Shown: positions 34,044 to 42,790 of the stretch, one piece after another
Numbering within the stretch: position 1 is the stretch's first letter
How the letters are laid out: each line of letters begins with the position of its first letter
Assembly (NCBI GenBank): GCA_040391865.1
Contig: JBEBWZ010000002.1
Span: 12,262-76,261 of the forward strand
Direction: 5' to 3'
Length of the DNA: 64,000 bases
DNA from: Solimonas sp040391865
GTDB lineage: Bacteria; Pseudomonadota; Gammaproteobacteria; Nevskiales; Nevskiaceae
The notes under the pieces: generated by a model
The model's database searches: none
Seen by the model: the letters and a program-made list of their open reading frames with translations, nothing else
What the model was told of the DNA's origin: nothing
Translations under genes and position numbers: made by a program

Positions 34044-35512
34044 ACGGATAGCTTCTTGGCCAACACGAGCATGGCTTCAGTGTCGCGTTCGCAGTACCGC
34101 AGGAGTTGTGCGCGCAGCTGAGCCTTTCGGGCGACTGACGTCGTCGGCTGTAGGGATTCTGAGAACGCTTCCTGCGCCTGACCTCCATCCTTTACGCCTT
34201 CGAGATCGTCATACCGCAACTCTGGAGCAATCGTCGGCAGCACTTTCTTGATCGACCAGGAGCCCTGCATCTCGGGGTGGTAATAGCCATCCCGCAACAG
34301 CGGCAACATGTCTTCGATTCTGGCGATGATGGCCGCGAGTTCCGCACGCAGATCCGGGAAGCGCTGCGCCAGTTCGCGAAGAATGCGCTGCTCAAAGCTG
34401 CTGTAGACCACGATTGCGCCCTCCCGTCCCAGCATCGCGATCAAGCTCTCCGCAAACTCGCGCATCGGTGCCTGATCTCCGTGCGCCAGGTATTCGCGGT
34501 GAGCCACATCGCCGCTGGCCTGCTCGACATGGCAGGACCACTGAAACGGCAGTTGTTCGTAAGGTCGCGTTCCCGCCCAGATCGGAACGGCAAACTGAAT
34601 CGTCTCGAAGTCCAGGTAATAGCGTGGGTACGAAATGGAACGGAGCTTTTCGGCAAGGTCTGCGGCAAAGATCGGGGCGCCCGCAACCGTGGCCTGCCAG
34701 ACACGGATATGGGTCGGATTGCTGAGCGCACCTTCTGGAATCTCTCGAATGTCTTCGAACCCTTGACCCTGCAGTTGTTCGATTTGCGCTCTGCGGATAC
34801 GCGGCAACATGGAAAGCGGATATTCCGGCTGCGGCCCTGCGCATTGCGCCATAAAGGGACATGGATAGGGGCGCCCGCATTGCGCGCCCATCTCGACTGT
34901 CGGCATTGCGCCGGACAGCGTTGCCCGTGCGCCTTCGGTCCACTGCGAAACCGCGGCAACCATTGGTTCCACGGCAGCGGCTACATCCACTTCTTTCAAC
35001 AAGCCTTGATAGTTGCCGCTGCCGGAATAGACGAAGCCGGTGTCGACGTGGGCCAGCGCGTAACTTGAAAGTGGCAGCCCTTCTGCCCTGAGCACGGCAA
35101 CCTGCACCGCCAGATCATCGAGATGTGGCTCTTTGACCGATGTCGATGATTTGACCTCGATGAGGTGATATCCGCCTCGCACCGGTTTTAGAACGTCGGC
35201 ACGAATCAGCAGACCTGCATCGTCGAATGTCGCCTCGAATAGCGTATGGGCGTAGGGATGTCCCATTCTTTCTCGGGTCTCAGCCAGAGCAGCACGCAGT
35301 CCTCCCGCAGGCTCGACCAGCCACCCGGGTCCATACAGGTCACGCGCGATCGCTCCAACCTTGTTGCCGTCTGCAAAGCGTCGCTCAGCGTCTGCGGACT
35401 GTTCTCCCAGCTGCGGCCAGTATGTCTCCAGCCATAGACGTTTGGCACACTGCCGAAAGCTGAGTAAGCGGGATTTGGAGAGTCCCGTCCGCCCTCCAGG
35501 TAGTTGCTCCAT
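34040..35512 (-). CDS. DUF2779 family Cas4/AddB-like nuclease with DEDD-like exonuclease domain
   Basis: In this 490-residue protein the first half carries Asp106, Glu119 and Lys121 (ADV; IEVK) and cysteines 22, 212, 218 and 224. This is the Cas4/AddB layout of one early and three late ligands for a 4Fe-4S cluster. The second half starts YYLDFETIQF (D301, E303) and ends with CERDTEAML, resembling DEDD 3'-5' exonucleases. ATG 35512 has a strong AAGGAGGGGAG site. It is the first gene of an operon with DUF2130, divergent from the WYL regulator. A DNA-end-processing defence role is inferred. Confidence 0.8.
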   Translation of the reverse strand: MEQLPGGRTGLSKSRLLSFRQCAKRLWLETYWPQLGEQSADAERRFADGNKVGAIARDLYGPGWLVEPAGGLRAALAETRERMGHPYAHTLFEATFDDAGLLIRADVLKPVRGGYHLIEVKSSTSVKEPHLDDLAVQVAVLRAEGLPLSSYALAHVDTGFVYSGSGNYQGLLKEVDVAAAVEPMVAAVSQWTEGARATLSGAMPTVEMGAQCGRPYPCPFMAQCAGPQPEYPLSMLPRIRRAQIEQLQGQGFEDIREIPEGALSNPTHIRVWQATVAGAPIFAADLAEKLRSISYPRYYLDFETIQFAVPIWAGTRPYEQLPFQWSCHVEQASGDVAHREYLAHGDQAPMREFAESLIAMLGREGAIVVYSSFEQRILRELAQRFPDLRAELAAIIARIEDMLPLLRDGYYHPEMQGSWSIKKVLPTIAPELRYDDLEGVKDGGQAQEAFSESLQPTTSVARKAQLRAQLLRYCERDTEAMLVLAKKLSV

Positions 35513-35530
35513 CTCCCCTCCTTATCGATA

Positions 35531-35540
35531 TGTGATCACA
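35531..35540. promoter_or_regulatory. Perfect palindrome TGTGATCACA in the DUF2779/WYL intergenic region
   Basis: A 10-bp perfect palindrome lies 19 bp upstream of the DUF2779 start in the 121-bp divergent region. A second inverted pair (CATAAGT 35595-35601 / ACTTATG 35630-35636) flanks the WYL gene start. Both are candidate operators for the WYL protein. Confidence 0.45.
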
Positions 35541-35633
35541 ACCGTGCAAGAAGCCAACAGAGTAAGCTCCGCATGCGACGGCTTGTGACGCATTCATAAG
35601 TCCCCATAGTCACTCTGCCCGAAAGCCGAACTT

Positions 35634-36641
35634 ATGTCAGCCAACGATCTTGCCCTGCGTCAGTGGACCTTGTTGCGCAGCATTCCCCGATATCCGCAGC
35701 GGGCTTCGACCCGTGAACTGCGCGACCGGTTGCTGCAGCAGGGCTTCGAGGTAACGCCACGGTCGGTGCAGCGCGATCTGGCAACGCTGTCGACAACCTT
35801 CGGCTATACCTCGGAGGAAGAAGGCAGAACACTGTTCTGGTTCTGGCCCAAGGATTTTGGCCTGCTGGATGTGCCGGGAATGGAACCGGTTACTGCGCTG
35901 ACGTTCACTCTCGCCGAGGCCCACCTGAACCAGATACTTCCGGCTTCGGCCCTGCAGTTACTGGCGCCCTATTTCAAGACGGCTCGCGGTGTTCTCGGCC
36001 AGTCGTCGGGCAGCCGGTACAGCCGCTGGCCGGAGCGCGTGCGGGTGCTCGGCCGCGGCCCGGGGCTGACAGTTCCACAGGTTCAGCACAAGGTTCTGGC
36101 AGTGCTCGAGCAGGGCTTGCTCGGAGAGCGCGTACTAAGGATCCACTACTGCCGGCGAGGTGAGGCCAAAGCATCGGTTCATGAGATCAGCCCACGCGCA
36201 CTGGTGGTAAAGGATGGCATTTACTATCTGATCGCAACCTACGGTGCACAAATGCCGCCCTATCATTTCGCGCTGCATCGGGCGACCGCAGCCGAGATTC
36301 TCGATCAGTCCAGTCCCAAACTCCCCGAGTTTGATCTGGACCGCTACATCCGCTCGGTGCGAGCCTTCGACTGGCCGATCGGCAGGCAACCGATTTCGCT
36401 GATGCTCAGCGTGACCGAGGGCGTTCGCGTGCATCTGGAGGAGCGCGCGCTGTCGTCGGATCAACGGATCAGCGCTACCGATGACGGCCGCTATCGGGTC
36501 GAAGCCTCGGTAATGTCCACCAGCGAACTGCGCTGGTGGTTGCTGGGCTACGGCCCCGAGATTGAGGTCATCCGTCCAATCGCCTTGCGACGCGAGATCG
36601 CAGCGACTATCGCCGGTGCCCATGCGCTGTATCGATGCTAA
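35634..36641 (+). CDS. WYL-domain transcriptional regulator
   Basis: The 335-residue protein has an N-terminal HTH (STRELRDRLLQQGFEVTPRS region, about 25-60) and a C-terminal WYL domain with the conserved aromatic/basic core (about 150-240) and a WCX-like end. WYL regulators often control phage-defence genes and sense nucleic-acid ligands. It is divergent from the DUF2779-DUF2130 pair with 121 bp between, so it is the probable regulator of that operon. ATG 35634 overlaps one arm of an inverted repeat, consistent with autoregulation. Confidence 0.88.
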   Translation: MSANDLALRQWTLLRSIPRYPQRASTRELRDRLLQQGFEVTPRSVQRDLATLSTTFGYTSEEEGRTLFWFWPKDFGLLDVPGMEPVTALTFTLAEAHLNQILPASALQLLAPYFKTARGVLGQSSGSRYSRWPERVRVLGRGPGLTVPQVQHKVLAVLEQGLLGERVLRIHYCRRGEAKASVHEISPRALVVKDGIYYLIATYGAQMPPYHFALHRATAAEILDQSSPKLPEFDLDRYIRSVRAFDWPIGRQPISLMLSVTEGVRVHLEERALSSDQRISATDDGRYRVEASVMSTSELRWWLLGYGPEIEVIRPIALRREIAATIAGAHALYRC

Positions 36642-36666
36642 GCCCCGGAACACGCTCGCAAGCAGA

Positions 36667-37851
36667 TTACCGCGCAGCCAATTCCAGCCCCTGCCGATAG
36701 AACTTCTGCGCTTCTTCCGGGCTTTGGGTCTGCTCGCATAGACGTGCCAGTTCCAGATACGCGGTCGCGGTCGGCTCGGTACGCACCACGGCTTCGAGGT
36801 AGCTGCGTGCCTTGCCCCACAGTTTGTTGCGCAGGCAGGCGCGGCCGGCGGTGACCAGCAGCTCGGGCTTCTCGCCGTACTTGCCCAGCCATTCCTCGAT
36901 CGCTGCCAGTTGCGACAGTGGCTCTCCGGCCTGCAGCGAGCCGTACAGCGTCGCCAGCACCGGATCCCATTCACGGCTCAGCGTGGCGCTGATCATCGCC
37001 GCGGCTTCGGCATCGGCATTGAGCCGCACCAGGCCACGCACATAGGCGCGACGCAGATCGGACTGATGACGGAATTCCTTCGGCAAGGCCTCCCACAGGG
37101 CCTTGAGCTGTTCGAGATGCGCGTCGCGCAGGGCTTCGCCCATGCGTTCCAGCTGCGCACGCGTCAGCAGCGCGCGATAGCGCTCGGCCGGCAGCAGTGC
37201 ACGCACGCCGTCATCGAGCAGCAATTGCCGCAAGGGCTCCCACGCCGAAAGGCCGTAATAGCTTTCGGCCAATAGTTCGGCGGCGTAGGGATGCCGGGTA
37301 TCGATTGCACGCAGCTTCAGCGCCGTATCGCGCGCCAATGCGTATTCTCCACGCTCGCGCTGCAGTTCGGCCTGGGTCAGCAGCGTCGCCACTTCCATTT
37401 CCGGTGCCGATTGCGTGGCCAGGCGCAGGTAGTGATCGCGCCGGTCGCCCGCGCCCAGACGCTGCGCCGCACGCGCCGCGCCCAGGTAGTTCAGATGCGC
37501 GGCGTGATGGTCGGCCGCGCGACGCACCAGTTCGACTTCCGCGCGCTTCCAGTTGCCTTCCAGCAGTTTCAGCAGGCCATCCTCGAACGAGCTTTGCGCC
37601 TTGTCGCGACGACGACGTTCCAGCGCCGCACGCACGGTACCCGGCAGGCGCACGCCGCTGACCAGCAGCCGCACCGCCCAGTACAGCACCAGCAGGCCGA
37701 CCACGATCGCGACGATCAGCCCCAGCAGGGAGGTTTCGATGGTCCAGTGATGGATGTTGATGAGAACGTAACCGCTCTCTTCCCGCAGGTAGTGCGCGGT
37801 GGCGGCACCTCCCGCGAGGAACAGCACCGCGATCAGCAGCACGCGAATCAT
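36667..37851 (-). CDS. hemY: HemY family tetratricopeptide-type membrane protein
   Basis: The 394-residue protein has two N-terminal membrane segments (about 4-22 and 40-62) and a long TPR-like helical body, as in the HemY_N family encoded after hemX in many gammaproteobacteria. Its role is not settled; it is linked to late porphyrin metabolism by gene order. It starts in a 4-nt ATGA overlap with the hemDX stop and is the last gene of the hemC-hemDX-hemY operon. Confidence 0.9.
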   Translation of the reverse strand: MIRVLLIAVLFLAGGAATAHYLREESGYVLINIHHWTIETSLLGLIVAIVVGLLVLYWAVRLLVSGVRLPGTVRAALERRRRDKAQSSFEDGLLKLLEGNWKRAEVELVRRAADHHAAHLNYLGAARAAQRLGAGDRRDHYLRLATQSAPEMEVATLLTQAELQRERGEYALARDTALKLRAIDTRHPYAAELLAESYYGLSAWEPLRQLLLDDGVRALLPAERYRALLTRAQLERMGEALRDAHLEQLKALWEALPKEFRHQSDLRRAYVRGLVRLNADAEAAAMISATLSREWDPVLATLYGSLQAGEPLSQLAAIEEWLGKYGEKPELLVTAGRACLRNKLWGKARSYLEAVVRTEPTATAYLELARLCEQTQSPEEAQKFYRQGLELAAR

Positions 37852-39695
37852 GGCGCGGCCGGCTCCAGATGCGTGCGCAGCAGGCTGAGGCTGCGGCTGA
37901 TGTCCGGCAGCGGCGGATTGAAGTTCAGCGGCCGCAGGCGTTCCAGCTCGGCCTGTGCTGCCAGCACGCCGGGATCATCGACGCGGAAGTAGTCGGCCAT
38001 CCAGCGCGAGGCCGATTCGCACAGATCGCGGAAGCTGACGGTATCGCCGCCGAGCATTGCCAGCCGCGCGCCTTCCAGCTTCATGGCCAGCACCTGCGTC
38101 ACCAGCGTCTCCTGCTCTTCCGTCAGTCGCTGCGCGGCCGGGCCGGCATTGCGACGCACGGTGAACAGGCTGCTGACCGCGGCACGCACCGACGCCGCGG
38201 CGCGCTGCCACCAGCGGGCATCGGCGGGAACCACCACTGGTTCCGGTCGGGCCTGGAAATGCTCGGGGGGACGCGTCGCCAGCGGCAACCGCGGCACGCG
38301 TGCAATCAGGCTCGCCAACGTCAGCGCAGCGCCCGCCTGATCCGGTCGCGCAACGGCTTGCAGCGCGGTCCGTTCCTGCGCCAGCGCCTGACGCACCGCG
38401 AACTGGCGTGGGTCGCGCAGGGCTGCCAGCCGCTGATCGGCTTCGTCCAGCGCCACCACCGCGGCGTCGACGTCGCGCGCCAGCAGCAGGCGGTCGTTGG
38501 CGAGAATCAGCAGCTGCTCGACCGAGGCCAGCTGGAAACGGTCGCGGCTGCCGCTGATCTGTTCGTTGATGCGTCCGACGATTTCGTCGTGCGCGTCGAT
38601 GCGTGCGCCGAATTCGGCCAGCGCGGAGCCGTTGCGCTGCCCGATCGCCGCAAGGTCGCCCTGGCGCTGATCGAGACGGTCAGCCTGTACTTCCAGCGCA
38701 TTCATGTCCTGCGCCATCTGCTGCAGCTGCTGACTCTGCGCAGCGATGGTCGCTTGCAGCCGTTCGCTGTAGCGCCACAGCCCCCAGCCGGCCGCTGCGA
38801 TCGCCACCATCAGCAGCAGTGCCAGCCAGAACCGCCCGGCGGCCGAAGACGGCGCGCCGTCTTCGGGCACCGCCAGCAGGCGGGAGTCAGTCAGCGTCGT
38901 ATTGTCGTCCGTCATGCGCGATCTCGGGGGGATGCCGTGCTGGCTCCACCATTGCTCCAGACACTGTACATAGGCCGCGTCGGTGACTTGGTCCGGTACC
39001 AGCGGGGCGGGCGTGAAGCCCAGTTGCAAGGCTTGTTCTACCACACGCTGGCTGGGCACAACCAGCCGCGTGCTGTGAAGCAATTCATTCCGTTGCGCTT
39101 CCGAGGTCAGCTGCAGCAGCCGCTCTAGCGCTTCGCCGCTGGTGATCAGCACCGCATGCGCTTCGTGCAGTGCCTGCGCCACCGCTTCCGGTGCATGCGG
39201 CAACGGAATCCGGCGATAAACCTCGACCCGTTGCGCCTCGGCACCACGCGCCTGCAGTTCCGGCGCCAGCATGTTGCGGCCACCTTCACCGGTGACGATC
39301 AGATAACGCTTGCCGCCGATCTCCTGCAGCTCCGGCAGTTCGAGAATGCCTTCGCTGGTGTAAGCGGAGGTCGGCATCAGCGACGATTGCCCCTGCGCCG
39401 ACAGCGCAGCGGCAGTGGCCGCACCGACGGCAATGCACTGCGGCCAGACGCCGGCATCGAGCTGCGCCGCGAAGCGCACGGCGTTGACGCTGGTGAAGAT
39501 CCAGCCATCGGCTTCGCGCCCGGCCTGCAACTGCCGCGCGATCTGGGTCGACTGACGTACCGATTCGATCGCCTGCAGTGGCAGCTGGCGCACATCGGCG
39601 CCACGCGCAGCCAGCAGGCGGCACAGGGTTTCGGCCTGGGTTTGCGGGCGCGTGACCAGCACGCGCAGGCCACGCAGGGTCTGCGAGTCGTCCAT
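37848..39695 (-). CDS. hemDX: Fused uroporphyrinogen-III synthase / HemX
   Basis: This 615-residue protein combines two functions. Residues 1-255 match HemD, which cyclises hydroxymethylbilane to uroporphyrinogen III. From Met261 the sequence matches HemX: a short cytosolic lead, one membrane helix near 288-307 and a long coiled coil and helical periplasmic domain. There is no stop or frameshift between the halves. In many relatives hemD and hemX are separate genes; a separate start at Met261 is possible but has no clear ribosome site. The gene follows hemC by 2 nt. Confidence 0.9.
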   Translation of the reverse strand: MDDSQTLRGLRVLVTRPQTQAETLCRLLAARGADVRQLPLQAIESVRQSTQIARQLQAGREADGWIFTSVNAVRFAAQLDAGVWPQCIAVGAATAAALSAQGQSSLMPTSAYTSEGILELPELQEIGGKRYLIVTGEGGRNMLAPELQARGAEAQRVEVYRRIPLPHAPEAVAQALHEAHAVLITSGEALERLLQLTSEAQRNELLHSTRLVVPSQRVVEQALQLGFTPAPLVPDQVTDAAYVQCLEQWWSQHGIPPRSRMTDDNTTLTDSRLLAVPEDGAPSSAAGRFWLALLLMVAIAAAGWGLWRYSERLQATIAAQSQQLQQMAQDMNALEVQADRLDQRQGDLAAIGQRNGSALAEFGARIDAHDEIVGRINEQISGSRDRFQLASVEQLLILANDRLLLARDVDAAVVALDEADQRLAALRDPRQFAVRQALAQERTALQAVARPDQAGAALTLASLIARVPRLPLATRPPEHFQARPEPVVVPADARWWQRAAASVRAAVSSLFTVRRNAGPAAQRLTEEQETLVTQVLAMKLEGARLAMLGGDTVSFRDLCESASRWMADYFRVDDPGVLAAQAELERLRPLNFNPPLPDISRSLSLLRTHLEPAAP

Positions 39696-39697
39696 CG

Positions 39698-40621
39698 TCA
39701 GACGGCAATGCCCAGTGCGAGCAGAATCTCGCGCGCACCCGCATCGAGCAGACGCTGCGCCAGTTGCTCGCCGAGCTGCTCGGCGTCATCGCAGTTGCCG
39801 CTGATCTGCTGCCGCAGCACCCGCGAGCCATCGGTGGCGCCGACCAGACCTTCGAGCCGCAGTTGCGCGCCCTCGATCAAGGCATGTCCCGCAACCGGCA
39901 CCTGACAGGCACCGCCGAGACGCGCGTTCATGGCCCGTTCGGCGCGCAGGCGGATCGCCGAAGCCGGATCGTGCAGCGGCGCCAGCAGCGCTTGCGTGGC
40001 CTGATCATCGCCACGGCATTCGATCCCGATCACGCCCTGTCCGATCGCCGGCAGGAACCGCACCGGATTCAGGGCTTCGCGGATACGCTCGCCGAGCCCG
40101 AGGCGGATCAGGCCGGCGCTGGCGAGCAGGATCGCGTCGTACTGGCCTTCGTCGAGCTTGCGCAGACGGGTGCCGACGTTGCCGCGCAGATCGCGCACCA
40201 CCAGATCAGGCCTTAGTGCCCGCAGCTGCGCCTGACGACGCAGGCTGGAAGTGCCGACCACCGCGCCCTGCGGCAGCGCGTCGAGCGTTTGATAACGATT
40301 GGAGACGAACGCATCGCGTGGGTCTTCACCGCTGAGGAAGCAGCTCAGCACCAGACCCGGCGGCTGCTGCACCGGCACATCCTTCATCGAATGTACCGCG
40401 AGATCGGCGCGCCCTTCGAGCATCGCCTGTTCCAGTTCCTTGACGAACAGGCCCTTGCCGCCGACGGTCGACAGCGGCGCCGTCTGCATCTGGTCGCCGG
40501 CCGTGGTCATCGGCAGCAGTTCGACCGTCAGCTGCGGATGTGCGGCACGCAGCCGTGCCGCGACATGTTCGGCCTGCCACAGGGCCAGCGGTGATTCTCG
40601 GGTGGCAATTCTTAGAAGCAT
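39698..40621 (-). CDS. hemC: Hydroxymethylbilane synthase (porphobilinogen deaminase)
   Basis: The 307-residue enzyme matches HemC along its length. It opens IATRESPLALWQ, has the LFVKELE and SLRRQAQLRALRP segments, and carries the dipyrromethane-cofactor Cys239 in GGACQVP. It condenses four porphobilinogens to hydroxymethylbilane for haem and related tetrapyrroles. It heads the hemC-hemDX-hemY operon; the 88 bp between it and the algR-like stop must hold its promoter. Confidence 0.97.
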   Translation of the reverse strand: MLLRIATRESPLALWQAEHVAARLRAAHPQLTVELLPMTTAGDQMQTAPLSTVGGKGLFVKELEQAMLEGRADLAVHSMKDVPVQQPPGLVLSCFLSGEDPRDAFVSNRYQTLDALPQGAVVGTSSLRRQAQLRALRPDLVVRDLRGNVGTRLRKLDEGQYDAILLASAGLIRLGLGERIREALNPVRFLPAIGQGVIGIECRGDDQATQALLAPLHDPASAIRLRAERAMNARLGGACQVPVAGHALIEGAQLRLEGLVGATDGSRVLRQQISGNCDDAEQLGEQLAQRLLDAGAREILLALGIAV

Positions 40622-40709
40622 CTTGAGGCGTAAAGGCAGTTGAAGACGTTAGCGGGCCAGCGCCGCGCCCGCACATCTTACCCGCTCACACCCCTCGGCT
40701 CCCGCGGTG

Positions 40710-41453
40710 TCACGACTCCGTGAGGAACCGCCGCACCTCGGCCAGACGCCGCCGCGACACCGGCAGCGCTTCCTGCGAGTGCTTCATCCGCAGCCAGTGG
40801 TGCTGATCGCCCTGGCGATCGCGCTCGAGACTGGCGATGAAACGGGTGTTGACCAGGGCCTTGCGGTGGATCCGCAGGAACCAGGGCTCGAAGTCGGTCT
40901 CCAGCGTCTTCAGCGATTCCTCGATCAGCACTTCGCCATGCAGGTGCTTGACGGTGGTGTATTTCTGATCGGCGAGGAAGTACACGATGTCCTCGACCGC
41001 CACCCGCGCCAGACCGTCGCGCGTGGTCGCGAGGATGAATTCGCGCTTCGGCTTGCCTTCGATCACCGCCGGCTGCGTCTGCGGCTTCTGCGCGCGGGTC
41101 GGCTTGCGCACCCGCTGCAGTGCATCGCGCAGCTTTTCGAGGCGGATCGGCTTCAGCAGATAGCCCTGGGCGTTGGCATCGAACGCCGACAGCGCATGTT
41201 CGGAATACGCGGTGGTGAAGATCACCGCCGGCGGCACATCCATTTCCGCCAGCTGCCGCCCGACCTGCAGGCCGTCGATGCCGCCCATGCGGATATCGAG
41301 CAGCACCAGATCCGGCTCCTCGTCATCGATCACGTCGAGCGCCGACTCGCCGTCACCGGCCTCGCCGACAATCTCGTAGCCGGGAAACTCCTGCAGCAGC
41401 CGCTTCAGACGCTCACGGGCCAGCGGTTCATCGTCAACGATCACCACGCGCAT
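40710..41453 (-). CDS. algR: LytTR response regulator (AlgR/LytR type)
   Basis: This 247-residue protein has a receiver domain (DDEPLARERL start, phospho-acceptor Asp in LVLLDIRMG, Lys in LLKPI) and a C-terminal LytTR DNA-binding domain. ATG 41453 gives the expected beginning with AAGGGG upstream; an upstream start adds 11 residues without family support. It follows the AlgZ/FimS-type histidine kinase by 55 bp, the usual pair in gammaproteobacteria. In Pseudomonas AlgR controls alginate and twitching; those targets are not assumed here. Confidence 0.92.
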   Translation of the reverse strand: MRVVIVDDEPLARERLKRLLQEFPGYEIVGEAGDGESALDVIDDEEPDLVLLDIRMGGIDGLQVGRQLAEMDVPPAVIFTTAYSEHALSAFDANAQGYLLKPIRLEKLRDALQRVRKPTRAQKPQTQPAVIEGKPKREFILATTRDGLARVAVEDIVYFLADQKYTTVKHLHGEVLIEESLKTLETDFEPWFLRIHRKALVNTRFIASLERDRQGDQHHWLRMKHSQEALPVSRRRLAEVRRFLTES

Positions 41454-41508
41454 CAGTGCAATCCCCTTGTTGTCGCGGCGAAGCATCGCTTGCGCCGCCT
41501 ACCTCATA

Positions 41509-42591
41509 TCATTCGGTCGGGCTTTCCTGCCGCGCTTCCCGGGGCAATACCAGCCGCGCCCGGAACACGCCGCCTTCGAGGCGCAGATCGCGCCCCAGTT
41601 CGAGGCGCGCACCGTCACCGTAAATCAGGTTCAGGCGTTGGGCAATGTTGTCGACCGCAACGCGGTTGCCAGACGACGGCCCAGCCGCATCGGAAGGCAT
41701 CGGATTGGTCACCTCGATCACCATGCGTCCGTAGATTTCGCGCGCGGCAATGCGCACCACGCCCGGATTGATCAGCTTGGAAATGCCGTGATGCACCGCG
41801 TTCTCGATCAGCGGCTGCACCACCAGCTTCGGCACCGGCCACTCCAGCAACGCTTCCGGAATATCCCATTCCACCTTGAGCTTGTCGCTCAGGCGCATCT
41901 TTTCGATGCGCAGATAGGCGTGACAGAGACCGATCTCCTCGACCAGCGGCGCCATCTGTCCGCGCTTCTCCAGACTGGCGCGGAACAGGTCGGACAAGTC
42001 CTCGACCATCATCTCGGCGTCGTTCGGGCGCACCTGGATCAGCGCCGCGAGACTGTTCAGTGCGTTGAACAGGAAGTGCGGGCGGATGCGCGCGTTCAGC
42101 GCCTGGTAACGCGCCTCGCCTTCGGCGTGCACCTGCATGCTCCATTGGTTGCGCAGCCAGAAGTAGCGCAACAGCAGCATCGCCACGATCGCTGCGATCG
42201 CGCAGTGGCGCAGCACGAACTCGACCCGGCCCTCGGCCGGCAGCATGAACGCCCAGTTCAGCATGACGCTGAGGCGGTAGGCCAGATCGGCGACCACCAT
42301 CACGATCAGCACCATCATGCCCCAGCAGACGAAGAACACCACGCCGGGGCGCGCGACCTTGAACCAGCGCCGCGCCCAGCACAGGGCGCCGGCGGAACAC
42401 AGTCCGATCCACTGCAGGTACAGCGAAATCAGCAGGAAGCGCTCCAGCGCCGGTGCGGAACCGTCGCCGCCGCCGAGGGTCAACACGATGGCGACCAGCT
42501 CCATGGTGAACGCCAGCGACAGGATGCCGCGGCCCTCACAGAAGTTGGGCATGATGTTCGGGTACTGCGACTGCGGCTTGATCCGTTCCAC
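41509..42591 (-). CDS. LytS/AlgZ-type sensor histidine kinase (His_kinase domain)
   Basis: A protein of about 360 residues with four membrane segments in the first 140 residues, then a His_kinase (LytS/YehU) domain containing ARIRPHFLFNALNSL (phospho-acceptor His) and an ATPase domain with PLIENAVHHG. The start is uncertain: GTG 42591 gives an N-terminus upstream of the conserved NFCEGR, while ATG 42552 would begin right at it. The open frame continues to 43446 antisense to argH without support. It is the cognate kinase of the adjacent LytTR regulator. Confidence 0.87.
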   Translation of the reverse strand: MERIKPQSQYPNIMPNFCEGRGILSLAFTMELVAIVLTLGGGDGSAPALERFLLISLYLQWIGLCSAGALCWARRWFKVARPGVVFFVCWGMMVLIVMVVADLAYRLSVMLNWAFMLPAEGRVEFVLRHCAIAAIVAMLLLRYFWLRNQWSMQVHAEGEARYQALNARIRPHFLFNALNSLAALIQVRPNDAEMMVEDLSDLFRASLEKRGQMAPLVEEIGLCHAYLRIEKMRLSDKLKVEWDIPEALLEWPVPKLVVQPLIENAVHHGISKLINPGVVRIAAREIYGRMVIEVTNPMPSDAAGPSSGNRVAVDNIAQRLNLIYGDGARLELGRDLRLEGGVFRARLVLPREARQESPTE

Positions 42592-42739
42592 GTGGGGCGC
42601 GACTTCCGGGAGGTCCGTTGGAGAAAACCGGGAGAAAACTGAAGGGCAAGCCGACAGGGTCGCAGGCGGCCGCGCGCCGGGCAAGCGCCCCCGTCGGCCA
42701 AGCGATACCCCTTGCGCTGCCCACAGCGGGCGAGGCCCT

Positions 42740-42745
42740 ATAATT
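42740..42745 (+). promoter_or_regulatory. Consensus -10 box TATAAT upstream of argH
   Basis: A perfect TATAAT lies 46 bp before the argH start. No -35 at 17 +/- 1 bp is convincing, so the promoter may be extended or activated. Confidence 0.5.
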
Positions 42746-42790
42746 CGCCGCCTGTCCTTCCCTCTTGGCTTTTCGCGCAGCGTCCGACCC

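Noticed and set aside
41467..42642. Plus-strand frame opposite the LytS-type kinase
   Set aside because: Low-complexity His/Gln/Arg product, no family, antisense to an intact kinase.
42712..42717. TTGCGC as the -35 of the argH promoter
   Set aside because: 22-bp spacing to TATAAT is too long for sigma-70.
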